DNA of 64,000 bases from Sutcliffiella halmapala (lineage in GTDB: Bacteria; Bacillota; Bacilli; Bacillales; Bacillaceae_I): the NCBI RefSeq assembly GCF_002019665.1, contig NZ_KV917375.1, positions 3,296,825 to 3,360,824 on the forward strand, read 5' to 3'. Made by a program: the position numbers and the translations under genes. This document shows positions 1-6,720 of this stretch, one piece after another; position 1 is the first letter of the stretch, and each line of letters starts with the position of its first letter. A model generated the notes under the pieces. It was not told the DNA's origin, made no database searches, and worked only from the letters and a program-made list of their open reading frames with translations.

Positions 1-852
1 ATTAACCGTAGCACTAATAGTACTCAAAGGGCTTCCTGTAGCAGTAAGAGCTCCACCAATCGAAAAACCATGAAGAGTAGTGATAATCGCTGGATGACCC
101 GGAGTTTGAGTAATAACTACTGATCCATCTGTCCCTCCTCCTATTCCCTGTAAACGTGCAGCAGTAAAAGGACTTGAATTTACTGTTATTACCCCTGCAT
201 TAATAAAATCTGTATTGGGTAGTATCATATTTATCCCATTTTGAGTGTATCCTGCAAAAAATATGGAGTCTTGAATTATTACTTGATTAATAGGATGAAA
301 TGCTGTAAATACAGGAGTAAAGTTCGATCTCATATTCATAAAATACAATTTACCTTCAACACTAGATTGCACTGTAAAATCAAAGACAACATTACTAGCA
401 ACTATAGCTAAGTTTTGAAATCCAGAACGATGATCTCCAGAAGACGCCCATGATGGATCATTAATATTAATAAAGCTCCCACTATCTCCTATTCTCGTAG
501 TAACTGGATCCGTCCCATCAATCACTACGTTCGCTTTCAAACTAAAGCTCTCCACAAAATTTCCTGGTCCTACTTTCATCGAATATCTTTTTGTTGGACT
601 AGCATCATTAATTGCTATCATTCCCCTTGGAATGGTAGCAAAAGGGTTAGCAATTGTTCCATCTCCAGTAACGTCATTACCACCTTTACTCACATATACT
701 GTTTGAGAACTAACTGGTGATGGTGGGGTAAACCCCGGACCTGGTGGACCTTGTGGGCCTTGTGGACCTCTTGGGCCTTGGATTAGACAACAACAGGGAT
801 TAGAACAACACCTCGAGCACCTATTAATATTACTTTTTTTATAAAACGACAA
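1..852 (-). CDS. Collagen-like exosporium-type glycoprotein, N-terminal part (runs off the left edge)
   Basis: Read on the minus strand from a TTG at 852, with AGAAAGGAG 9 nt upstream; the frame stays open to base 1, so about 284 residues are visible. The N-terminus is Cys-rich (RCCSNPCCC-like), followed by a short run of Gly-X-Y triplets (GPRGPQGPQGPPGPG, about residues 31-45). Then comes a region opening YVSKGGND...GDG...NPFATI, typical of right-handed beta-helix (DUF1565/pectate-lyase-like) domains. Bacillus collagen-like proteins such as BclA decorate the exosporium or outer spore surface, with the collagen stalk as glycan attachment. Here the stalk is only about five triplets and the head would be a beta-helix rather than a TNF-like trimer. 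The neighbouring spore glycan genes fit a spore-surface role. A non-ATG start explains why it is easily missed. The function is inferred; the frame is seen directly. Confidence 0.75.
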   Translation of the reverse strand, partial: MSFYKKSNINRCSRCCSNPCCCLIQGPRGPQGPQGPPGPGFTPPSPVSSQTVYVSKGGNDVTGDGTIANPFATIPRGMIAINDASPTKRYSMKVGPGNFVESFSLKANVVIDGTDPVTTRIGDSGSFININDPSWASSGDHRSGFQNLAIVASNVVFDFTVQSSVEGKLYFMNMRSNFTPVFTAFHPINQVIIQDSIFFAGYTQNGINMILPNTDFINAGVITVNSSPFTAARLQGIGGGTDGSVVITQTPGHPAIITTLHGFSIGGALTATGSPLSTISATVN

Positions 853-1201
853 AATGGATTACTCCTTTCTAATATAATATTAATATATTAGAAAAAAATA
901 TATTTGCTTGTATACTTATCTATTTCTTCTTTGAATAAGCAAATCATTTCAACTATGACCATACCAAATTCTCTAGAAAGAAAACCAGCTTCCTAAAAAG
1001 AGGTGTAATACAATTGTAAATGGTTTTTGAAAAAAAACGAACATTTAATCTGTGCCCAACAGTAAAAAGCAAAATACTATAGAGCAAAATGGTTGGTTTT
1101 TTGCACTAAAACGTTTATAGGAAATGCATCCGGGTATATAGCTCTTAAAAGGAATTAATAATAATCAATCAAACCGAGTGAAGAAGGAGTGCCAAACTAC
1201 T
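853..1201. other. Divergent intergenic region
   Basis: No gene is seen between the collagen-like gene (leftward) and the Sda-like gene (rightward). An 8-bp inverted repeat (CTAATATA...TATATTAG, 869-891) sits just upstream of the leftward ribosome binding site. No sporulation sigma-factor consensus is convincing here. Confidence 0.5.
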
Positions 1202-1378
1202 ATGCAGAAGCTAAAATCGACATCTTCTCTTAAAAAGTTAAAAGATGAATCCTTAAAATTCGCATATGAGCAAGCAAAAATCCAACACTTAGACCCCTAC
1301 TTCATACAACTACTAGAGAAAGAGATGAAAAAAAGAAACATCTCGCGATTAGCTAAATTTCAGAGAATAATTAATTAA
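1202..1378 (+). CDS. sda: Sda-like sporulation histidine kinase inhibitor
   Basis: A 58-residue protein. The core (LKKLKDESLKFAYEQAK, then LDPYFIQLLEKEMKKR) matches the Sda pattern LxKLSDELL...A...L...FIxLLExEIxRR. Sda is a helical hairpin that binds the sporulation kinases KinA/KinB and blocks the phosphorelay when DNA is damaged or being replicated. The ATG at 1202 is preferred: an upstream in-frame GTG at 1178 lies before the AAGAAGGAG at 1181-1189, which would serve the ATG (spacing 12 nt, slightly long). It carries basic N- and C-terminal extensions relative to the roughly 46-residue B. subtilis protein. A shared bidirectional terminator follows. Confidence 0.72.
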   Translation: MQKLKSTSSLKKLKDESLKFAYEQAKIQHLDPYFIQLLEKEMKKRNISRLAKFQRIIN

Positions 1379-1416
1379 TTGTTATGATTACATAATGCCT
1401 ATTTCCTCATGCAAAA

Positions 1417-1465
1417 GAAAAAATATCTGTCACCCTCCAAAAAAGAAGGTGACAGATATTTTTTC
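1417..1465. terminator. Bidirectional terminator between sda and spoVIF
   Basis: A 12-bp perfect stem (ATATCTGTCACC at 1423-1434 with its complement at 1448-1459) is flanked by A-run and T-run. It can end the rightward Sda-like gene and the leftward spoVIF transcript. Confidence 0.85.
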
Positions 1466-1473
1466 TTACTTGC

Positions 1474-1737
1474 TTATTTTTTCTTTTCATTTAACATTTT
1501 AGAAATAGTCCCCATATCAACAGGTTTGTTTCCATTGATCAATGTATGAACAATCTTATCTTCTAATTCCTTAGGAACCTTCTTGTTCGCCAACGTAGCC
1601 ACCTTACTCACTAAATTACGCACTGTTTGTTCATCTTTAAAATTTGCATTTTGCATCGAATTCGCTAATTCAAATACATCCTTCATATTAACGCCAGTTT
1701 TCTTCTCTATGCCTTTAAATAAATTATTTTCCACCAA
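1474..1737 (-). CDS. spoVIF: Stage VI sporulation protein F (SpoVIF/YjcC)
   Basis: An 87-residue protein with the SpoVIF family signature over its whole length: KKTGVNMKDVFELANSMQNA, then NFKDEQTVRNLVSKVA, then KVPKELEDKIV. In B. subtilis SpoVIF (YjcC) is a mother-cell protein needed for GerE-dependent coat assembly and spore resistance. No signal peptide or membrane segment is visible. A sigma-E-like promoter lies just upstream (1762-1790) and a terminator just downstream. In B. subtilis it also sits with yjcA and yjcZ, as here. Confidence 0.9.
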   Translation of the reverse strand: MVENNLFKGIEKKTGVNMKDVFELANSMQNANFKDEQTVRNLVSKVATLANKKVPKELEDKIVHTLINGNKPVDMGTISKMLNEKKK

Positions 1738-1761
1738 ACATCCTCCTCTCGGATATACCTC

Positions 1762-1790
1762 ATTGTATGTGCCTTTGCCTAGGAATGTTA
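1762..1790 (-). promoter_or_regulatory. Sigma-E-like promoter of spoVIF
   Basis: On the minus strand TAACATT (1790-1784) and CATACAAT (1769-1762) are separated by 14 nt. This compares with the sigma-E consensus KMATATT-N13-15-CATACANT; one base deviates in the -35. Its position 25 nt before the spoVIF start fits. Confidence 0.6.
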
Positions 1791-1856
1791 CTCAAAAAGG
1801 TCCACTAACGAGTTTCTGAAAACCTGATTTATCGACTGTTTTTATTAGATAAAAAC

Positions 1857-1885
1857 AGAAAAGCACGGAATACCGCACTTTTCTT
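1857..1885 (-). terminator. Terminator downstream of yjcZ
   Basis: A hairpin GAAAAG..CGG / CCG..CTTTTC with a 2x2 internal loop, starting about 20 nt after the yjcZ stop on the minus strand and followed by a T-rich stretch. Confidence 0.55.
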
Positions 1886-1903
1886 CTTTTCATTCAGTTG
1901 GTA

Positions 1904-2059
1904 TTAATAGAATTTAGAAGCACCAACGATAATTAACAGAATGAATAACACGACAATTAACACGAATGTGCCACCGTAACCGCCACCGCCACCACAGCCA
2001 TAACCGTAGCCAGGATAACCAGCTCCACCAACACCAGGATAGCCACCATAGTAACCCAT
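1904..2059 (-). CDS. yjcZ: YjcZ family sporulation protein
   Basis: A 51-residue protein. The first 30 residues are Gly/Tyr-rich (MGYYGGYPGVGGAGYPGYGY, then a Gly run around one Cys). A single hydrophobic segment, TFVLIVVLFILLIIVGAS, follows, with a short KFY tail. This is the layout of the short YjcZ/YhzC family of Gly-rich membrane proteins made during sporulation in Bacillus. Its exact role is not known. The ribosome binding site AAGGAGGT is ideal (2075-2068), and a sigma-K promoter match lies at 2092-2118, pointing to late mother-cell expression. Confidence 0.88.
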   Translation of the reverse strand: MGYYGGYPGVGGAGYPGYGYGCGGGGGYGGTFVLIVVLFILLIIVGASKFY

Positions 2060-2091
2060 AATCTCGCACCTCCTTAATGAAGATTCCCTAT

Positions 2092-2118
2092 TACTATATG
2101 TCTATATTTCCAAAGGGT
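2092..2118 (-). promoter_or_regulatory. Sigma-K promoter of yjcZ
   Basis: Minus strand AC (2118-2117), 16 nt, CATATAGTA (2100-2092). This is an exact match to the sigma-K pattern AC-N16-CATANNNTA, about 33 nt before the yjcZ start. Confidence 0.7.
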
Positions 2119-2208
2119 ATGGGCTAATTTACAGGGTATGTACAGAATTATTAGTTGATTTTATCAAGATGAATCCTTTGAGTTGAAGTTCACGGTATCC
2201 GGTACAAA

Positions 2209-2262
2209 TAAAGAAGCCGCTGAAATCCAAGGATCTGTCACTTGGATTTCAGCGGCTTCTTT
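2209..2262 (-). terminator. Strong terminator ending the spoVA-type operon
   Basis: A 22-bp perfect inverted repeat (2210-2231 with 2241-2262) and a 9-nt loop. It overlaps the stop codon of the 81-residue gene at 2261 and would end leftward transcription. Confidence 0.85.
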
Positions 2263-2506
2263 ATTCTTCATCTGTTTCAATCTTATCCAATTTTCGTTTC
2301 GTACCTTCCATCCACATCTCTAAGCTTCCTACATACCGGTTCAATCGGATTTCAAACCATTGTGCTTGCTTAATTAAATCCTCTGCACTCTTAATATTTT
2401 TCCCACCAAACTTTTCTACTTCCGCAAGGTTTTCGTTCACTTTCCCGCGTTCAAACATGAATTTCAAATGTTCTTCTCCAAAGTCAAATTCACTCATATC
2501 GCTCAC
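2261..2506 (-). CDS. Small conserved-looking protein at the end of the spoVA-type operon, function unknown
   Basis: 81 residues, charged and helical, with no signal peptide or membrane segment. I do not recognise the family. It follows the DUF421 gene on the same strand by 38 nt and ends in the operon terminator, so it is probably co-transcribed with the spoVA-type genes. The start ATG has GAGGTGAGCGAT upstream. The helical, acidic-basic mixed composition (KFGGKNIKSAEDLIKQAQWF in the middle) would suit a small partner protein. Confidence 0.6.
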   Translation of the reverse strand: MSDMSEFDFGEEHLKFMFERGKVNENLAEVEKFGGKNIKSAEDLIKQAQWFEIRLNRYVGSLEMWMEGTKRKLDKIETDEE

Positions 2507-2544
2507 CTCTTAATACGATATGTTAGTAAGAAACACTGGTGACA

Positions 2545-3405
2545 TTATCCCTTCAATAATGGGTGCAATGTTCTTTTTATATTTTTTAATTCCGCTCCAA
2601 TATTGCGATACACATCCTTTTGTTTTTCAGTCGAAGTGGTCGCTTCTAAATAGGAAAAATCAGCGACACATTTTTCTAAAGTTAACAAAACAAATTCTCT
2701 TTCCTTCATTTTTGGCGGCTTACTTTGATCATCGTATAAATCTATTGATACCCTTCCAAGAGAATCGACCTGTGCGACAAAAACGGATTCTAATAATACT
2801 TGTTGCTTTTCAAGCTGTGCTTTCAACCACCCTCGACTTAAGCCTAACTTTGTAAGCGGTTCATCTAAAATGTCCCCATCCATAATTACTGTTTGCGGTT
2901 CTTTTATATGTGGTGAATCAGAAAATAAATCCCCATACGTGATTGGTTGCTTTTCCTTTTTCAACAACACACTAAAATCCCCATTTGGTTCCAATGTCGC
3001 AAATTCAATATCATCAATATTAAAGATATTCTTCTTACGTAACTGCTCCATAAACTCATCGATCGAGTAGGTTTCTTTCCTTAAGTTTTGTTCAAGGATT
3101 TTCCCGTTTTCCACAAAAACAGTAGCATTCCCCTCAATTAAATCTCGAAAACCTTTATACTTTAGGGAGATTCGGGAAATAAGTAACGGAAAAAGGGACC
3201 ATATTAAGATGCTTGTCACACCATTTTTTATTACTAAATCAGGGTCCATTGATAAGGTTCCAGCAATATCCCCTACTGTTATGCCCACAATATATTCAAA
3301 AAAGGAAAGCTTAGATAGCTGCTTTTTCCCTAAAAGCTTGGTAATTAGAAAGAGGCCCAATATGATGGAAATGGAGCGGATAGCTATCTCTATCCATTGT
3401 GGCAT
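2545..3405 (-). CDS. DUF421 (YetF-type) membrane protein of the spoVA2mob-type operon
   Basis: 286 residues. Two or three N-terminal membrane segments (about residues 7-25, 38-58 and 62-80) include the family motif KLSFFEYIVGITVGDIAG. A soluble YetF/DUF421 region follows (about 85-165, with NGKILEQNLRKE and DDIEFATLEPNG). Then comes an extra C-terminal domain of about 120 residues. The same membrane family with DUF1657 follows spoVAC-spoVAD-spoVAEb in the spoVA2mob operons linked to very heat-resistant Bacillus spores. The protein probably sits in the spore inner membrane, but its molecular activity is not established. It lies 26 nt after the DUF1657 gene. Confidence 0.85.
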   Translation of the reverse strand: MPQWIEIAIRSISIILGLFLITKLLGKKQLSKLSFFEYIVGITVGDIAGTLSMDPDLVIKNGVTSILIWSLFPLLISRISLKYKGFRDLIEGNATVFVENGKILEQNLRKETYSIDEFMEQLRKKNIFNIDDIEFATLEPNGDFSVLLKKEKQPITYGDLFSDSPHIKEPQTVIMDGDILDEPLTKLGLSRGWLKAQLEKQQVLLESVFVAQVDSLGRVSIDLYDDQSKPPKMKEREFVLLTLEKCVADFSYLEATTSTEKQKDVYRNIGAELKNIKRTLHPLLKG

Positions 3406-3431
3406 ATACTGACAGCTCCTTTTTCAATTCC

Positions 3432-3620
3432 TTATGAAGATTGATTTTCGTTTTTTAACACTTGATTAATAGTCTGGATGATTTCATCGATTTTCATCAT
3501 CGATTCATGATAGCCTTTTTGAGCAACACCATCCACCGCTTCTAGCGCATAGACATGAAGATTACTGCGAATCATTTTTAAAGAAGCGAGATTATAGCTT
3601 AAGATTAATTTCTCATCCAT
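3432..3620 (-). CDS. DUF1657 protein of the spoVA2mob-type operon
   Basis: 62 residues, soluble and helical. The pattern LASLKMIRSNLHVYALEAVD, then MKIDEIIQTINQVL, is the DUF1657 pattern. The function is unknown; such genes occur almost only inside spoVA-type operons, often in two copies. Here there is one copy, between spoVAEb (6 nt upstream) and the DUF421 gene. Confidence 0.85.
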   Translation of the reverse strand: MDEKLILSYNLASLKMIRSNLHVYALEAVDGVAQKGYHESMMKIDEIIQTINQVLKNENQSS

Positions 3621-3626
3621 TTCTCG

Positions 3627-3983
3627 TTATCCTTTCGGTTTAAAAAGTAACGCGCCGATGAATCCGAATACGATGGCCGCTGAAATACCAGAGCTTGTTA
3701 CTTCAAACATCCCTGTAAGTACTCCCACTAAACCATGCTTCGATGCCTCTTCTAACGCTCCATGAACTAAGGAATTACCAAAGCTCGTAATCGGTACAGT
3801 TGCACCAGCACCAGCAAATGCTATTAATGGTTCGTAAAGCCCTAGTCCATCTAAAATAGCTCCTGCTACCACAAAGCTGCTTAACGTGTGAGCGGGTGTT
3901 AGCTTAAATACATCAAACATAATTTGTCCGATTAAACAAATAAGGCCGCCAACGACAAAGGCCCAAAAAAAGGATAAAAACAT
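3627..3983 (-). CDS. spoVAEb: SpoVAEb, stage V sporulation protein AE
   Basis: 118 residues, almost wholly membrane-embedded with about four helices. The family motif [20 protein letters not shown], then TSFGNSL, is plain and parallels the one in SpoVAC. SpoVA proteins form the spore inner-membrane channel that takes up dipicolinic acid during sporulation and releases it on germination. The gene begins 2 nt after the spoVAD stop, typical of translational coupling. Confidence 0.93.
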   Translation of the reverse strand: MFLSFFWAFVVGGLICLIGQIMFDVFKLTPAHTLSSFVVAGAILDGLGLYEPLIAFAGAGATVPITSFGNSLVHGALEEASKHGLVGVLTGMFEVTSSGISAAIVFGFIGALLFKPKG

Positions 3984-3985
3984 TT

Positions 3986-4996
3986 TTATTGCCCCCCCAT
4001 CTCAATAGATACTGCATGTGCGATACATGGAATCGATTCTTTTTGTTGGAAAGATAATGGTGAAAGTAAGGCACCTGTTGCAACCATCAAAATTTTCTTT
4101 AGATTACCTTTTGCCATTTCATTTAATAAATGTCCATAAAACACAACTGCCGAACAACCAGCACCACTTCCACCCGCTAAGACCGGCTGATCTTTTTTAT
4201 AAATTAATAACCCTGCATCTTTATATTGTTGATCTGTTACGGCAAAGCCCTGTTCCTTTAACATATCTAGTGAAACTTGTCTTCCTATTTCACCAAGATC
4301 TCCTGTAATTATCAGATCATAATAGGATGGATCTCGTCCCAGATCATTGAAATGGGCCTTAATCGTATCCACTGCCGCTGGAGCCATCGCGCCACCCATA
4401 TTAAACGGATCCTTTAGTCCCATATTAATCACTTTGCCAATTGTTGCAGCAGTAACATGCGGGCCCACTCCGACATTACTAACTAGCCCCACTCCTGCTC
4501 CTGTCACTGTCCATTGTGCAGTTGGTGGTTTTTGGCCGCCATATTCTGTTGGATACCGAAACTGTTTTTCCACCGCTGTATTATGGCTTGTAGCACCTGT
4601 GAGGCAATAGTTTGCCCCTCCATAGTTGACCAGAAAGCTAGCAAGTGCCAAACCTTCCATCGAAGTAGAGCAGGCACCAAATACACCTAAATAAGGAATC
4701 CCTAAGGTTTCTGCTGCAAAATTAGAAGGAGTCATTTGGTTGATTAAATCTCCCGCAAGTAGAAACTGCATATTAGATAGCTCCAAGTTCGCCTTCTCCA
4801 CTACTTTATTACATGCTTCTTCTAGTAAGAGTTTATGTGCTTTCTCATAACTTTCCTGTTCTAGCCATAAGTCTTTATGTAATAAATCAAAATCATCTGC
4901 AAGTAACCCATTCGCTTCAAAAGGTCCACCTACAGCCGCTCCTGCAAGAATAACCGGTTTATTTGCAAAGACCCATGACTGTTTTCCCTTAAGCAT
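3986..4996 (-). CDS. spoVAD: SpoVAD, stage V sporulation protein AD
   Basis: 336 residues, full length, with a thiolase-like fold and no membrane segment. Visible landmarks are [20 protein letters not shown] (active-site Cys region of the thiolase fold), [20 protein letters not shown], and [10 protein letters not shown]. SpoVAD is the soluble subunit that binds dipicolinic acid on the outer face of the spore inner membrane. The start overlaps the spoVAC stop by one base (TAATG). Central gene of the operon. Confidence 0.95.
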   Translation of the reverse strand: MLKGKQSWVFANKPVILAGAAVGGPFEANGLLADDFDLLHKDLWLEQESYEKAHKLLLEEACNKVVEKANLELSNMQFLLAGDLINQMTPSNFAAETLGIPYLGVFGACSTSMEGLALASFLVNYGGANYCLTGATSHNTAVEKQFRYPTEYGGQKPPTAQWTVTGAGVGLVSNVGVGPHVTAATIGKVINMGLKDPFNMGGAMAPAAVDTIKAHFNDLGRDPSYYDLIITGDLGEIGRQVSLDMLKEQGFAVTDQQYKDAGLLIYKKDQPVLAGGSGAGCSAVVFYGHLLNEMAKGNLKKILMVATGALLSPLSFQQKESIPCIAHAVSIEMGGQ

Positions 4997-5472
4997 TATA
5001 AGCCTCCTAACTGTATAAAAATCGTTTTAATTAGCGCTACAACAAAGGCTGAAAACACTCCAAATAAAATAACTGAACCGGCAAGCTTAAACATATTGGA
5101 TCCAACCCCAAGGACAAATCCCTCTGTTCTATGTTCAATACAAGCTGCTATCACAGCATTGCCAAACCCAGTAACCGGTACAGCACTACCGGCACCTGCA
5201 AATTGACCAATTCGATCATAGACTCCAAAGCCTGTTAATAGCATAGAAAGAAAAATCATTGTTGCCACAGTTGGGTTACCCGCTGTAACCTCTGTAAAAT
5301 TCAAAAAGTGGATGTAACATAGCTGAATAGCTTGTCCGACAATACAAAATAGCCCACCTACTAAAAAGGCAATAGTACAATTTTTCCACACAGGTCGTTG
5401 CAGTTCTCTTCTTTGTTCAAACTCTTGATATACTTTCTGTTCTGGTGTTGGTTGATTGTTCTGTTTACTCAT
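4996..5472 (-). CDS. spoVAC: SpoVAC, stage V sporulation protein AC
   Basis: 158 residues. A charged N-terminal 30 residues are followed by about four membrane helices with GVYDRIGQFAGAGSAVPVTG and FGNAVIAACIEHRTEG, the SpoVAC signature. SpoVAC is the mechanosensitive channel subunit for dipicolinic acid movement. It lies 14 nt after the lipoprotein gene and overlaps spoVAD by one base. The spacing and order match spoVA2mob rather than the seven-gene chromosomal spoVA operon, since spoVAA, AB and AF are absent. Confidence 0.93.
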   Translation of the reverse strand: MSKQNNQPTPEQKVYQEFEQRRELQRPVWKNCTIAFLVGGLFCIVGQAIQLCYIHFLNFTEVTAGNPTVATMIFLSMLLTGFGVYDRIGQFAGAGSAVPVTGFGNAVIAACIEHRTEGFVLGVGSNMFKLAGSVILFGVFSAFVVALIKTIFIQLGGL

Positions 5473-5486
5473 CGAATAATCACCTC

Positions 5487-5939
5487 TTATGCCTTTTCTT
5501 TTCGCAAATCGTCAATCTTTTTAATTCGTTTTTTTATTTCTTTATCTGACAGGTTTTTCTCTTCGATATCTTTACGTAATCTTTCAATTTCTAATCTAAT
5601 TTTGAGATCATGAGATACGACCACTTTTTCATCGGGAAACTCTTTCTCTAGAGCCTTTTTCACTTTCTTTTCAACCTTTTCTGTAAAGAATTTTTGAAAT
5701 TGCTTCAAATGAAAAGCAACAAGCAATTCATCCTCTGCATCGTATGCAATTGCATCCTTCACTTCGCTAACGTCCTTAGCAATTTCCTCTGCTCTGTTTT
5801 CTTTCTCTGTTTTTTCCTTCTGTTTCGTCGATGTTGGACTAACAGTATCCTCTACTCTTTCTTGAACCTCTCCACCGCCACAAGCGCTTAACATGCTTAC
5901 TAAAAGCACAAAGGGTATCACGTACTTCATTACTTTCAT
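5487..5939 (-). CDS. YhcN/YlaJ-type sporulation lipoprotein, first gene of the spoVA2mob-type operon
   Basis: 150 residues. A lipoprotein signal peptide (KYVIPFVLLVSMLSACGGG, lipobox LSAC with Cys at residue 20) precedes a charged helical domain with VSEVKDAIAYDAEDELLVAF, then FTEKVEKKVKKALEKEFPDE, as in the YhcN/YlaJ family of spore cortex or inner-membrane lipoproteins. It is probably anchored on the outer face of the forespore membrane. The ribosome binding site GGAAGGTG is well placed, and a sigma-G-like promoter lies 14 nt before the start. Confidence 0.85.
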   Translation of the reverse strand: MKVMKYVIPFVLLVSMLSACGGGEVQERVEDTVSPTSTKQKEKTEKENRAEEIAKDVSEVKDAIAYDAEDELLVAFHLKQFQKFFTEKVEKKVKKALEKEFPDEKVVVSHDLKIRLEIERLRKDIEEKNLSDKEIKKRIKKIDDLRKEKA

Positions 5940-5952
5940 ACATTCACCTTCC

Positions 5953-5981
5953 TATAATAAATACTCTATCCTTTAATATTC
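5953..5981 (-). promoter_or_regulatory. Sigma-G-like promoter of the spoVA2mob-type operon
   Basis: Minus strand GAATA (5981-5977), 17 nt, TATTATA (5959-5953). Compare sigma-G GHATR-N17-18-CATNNTA; only the first base of the -10 differs. Forespore sigma-G control is the rule for spoVA operons. Confidence 0.55.
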
Positions 5982-6042
5982 TTTTATAAGAGAAAATTAT
6001 GTATAACAAAAAAAACAGCACTCATGTGGAGGCTGCTTCACT

Positions 6043-6396
6043 TTACGAAATCATTCTATTCACGATACTTTCTATTAATCCAGCTAATCCAGCTGCTGCC
6101 AAAATTATCAGAAACGGCTTTCCTATAAATGGGTACAATTCAAATAAGAAAAATAGACCCGCTGTTACCCATACACCTGTACACCAATGACAACTAACCA
6201 GTTCCCCAATCCAGGCCCGTATTCCATTTCCCTTTATAATAAGATACGTTTCTGCTTCCCCATTTTCATCGACTTCCTCCACCTCTTCTACAAAAGGTCG
6301 TCTCATAAAATAAGTAATTTTATCAGTGACTACTAATCTGGTCATCCGGAAGCTAGCAAGTCCCAATAAAATAAACCAATACCAGCCTTCAAACAT
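6043..6396 (-). CDS. yjcA: YjcA-type DUF1360 sporulation membrane protein
   Basis: 117 residues. Signature ASFRMTRLVVTDKITYFMRRP at the start and VSCHWCTGVWV (two conserved Cys) at about residue 80. Membrane segments lie near the N-terminus and in the last 40 residues. DUF1360 proteins such as YjcA are sporulation membrane proteins of unknown mechanism. In B. subtilis yjcA also lies close to spoVIF and the coat genes. The ribosome binding site GGAAGGGGG precedes the ATG. Confidence 0.85.
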   Translation of the reverse strand: MFEGWYWFILLGLASFRMTRLVVTDKITYFMRRPFVEEVEEVDENGEAETYLIIKGNGIRAWIGELVSCHWCTGVWVTAGLFFLFELYPFIGKPFLIILAAAGLAGLIESIVNRMIS

Positions 6397-6456
6397 GAAA
6401 ATCCCCCTTCCATATTACATGATATGATGGAAAGGAGGATCTCATATTAAAAAACA

Positions 6457-6609
6457 TTACTCTTCTGTAATAATTTTTTTCTTCCCACAACCACAGCCTG
6501 AGGATTTCTTAACTTTCTTAGTGTTATAAGAGTTCGAAGAGGTAAGTACTTGTGTAGAAGAAACCTTTTGATTTGGTGTTTGTGATTTATAATATTGATA
6601 ATAGTTCAT
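6457..6609 (-). CDS. Small Tyr/Ser/Lys-rich, Cys-containing spore coat-like protein
   Basis: 50 residues: a Tyr-rich start (MNYYQYYKSQ), a Ser/Thr/Asn-rich middle, and a C-terminal KKSSGCGCGKKK with two Cys. No membrane segment. The composition resembles small coat proteins that are cross-linked through Cys and Tyr. The ATG follows GATGGAGGAT and an exact sigma-K promoter (6660-6686) lies upstream, so late mother-cell expression is likely. I do not recognise a named family. Confidence 0.75.
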   Translation of the reverse strand: MNYYQYYKSQTPNQKVSSTQVLTSSNSYNTKKVKKSSGCGCGKKKIITEE

Positions 6610-6659
6610 ATTATTATCCTCCATCTTAGTCGAATCGAAAGCATAAATATAATACCCTC

Positions 6660-6686
6660 TATACTATGCGATTAAGATAAAGATGT
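6660..6686 (-). promoter_or_regulatory. Sigma-K promoter of the 50-residue coat-like gene
   Basis: Minus strand AC (6686-6685), 16 nt, CATAGTATA (6668-6660). Exact match to AC-N16-CATANNNTA, 51 nt before the start codon. Confidence 0.7.
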
Positions 6687-6720
6687 TTTCCGCGAAAATA
6701 CTACAGGTTCGAAAATCTAC

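Noticed and set aside
1421..1459. Hairpin between sda and spoVIF as a possible CRISPR-like or small RNA element
   Set aside because: A single perfect stem with flanking A/T runs between convergent genes is explained as a bidirectional terminator.
6407..6441. Imperfect inverted repeat around the yjcA ribosome binding site, considered as a riboswitch or attenuator
   Set aside because: Only partly paired, no terminator-like T-run and no known riboswitch core; may be chance from two purine-rich stretches.
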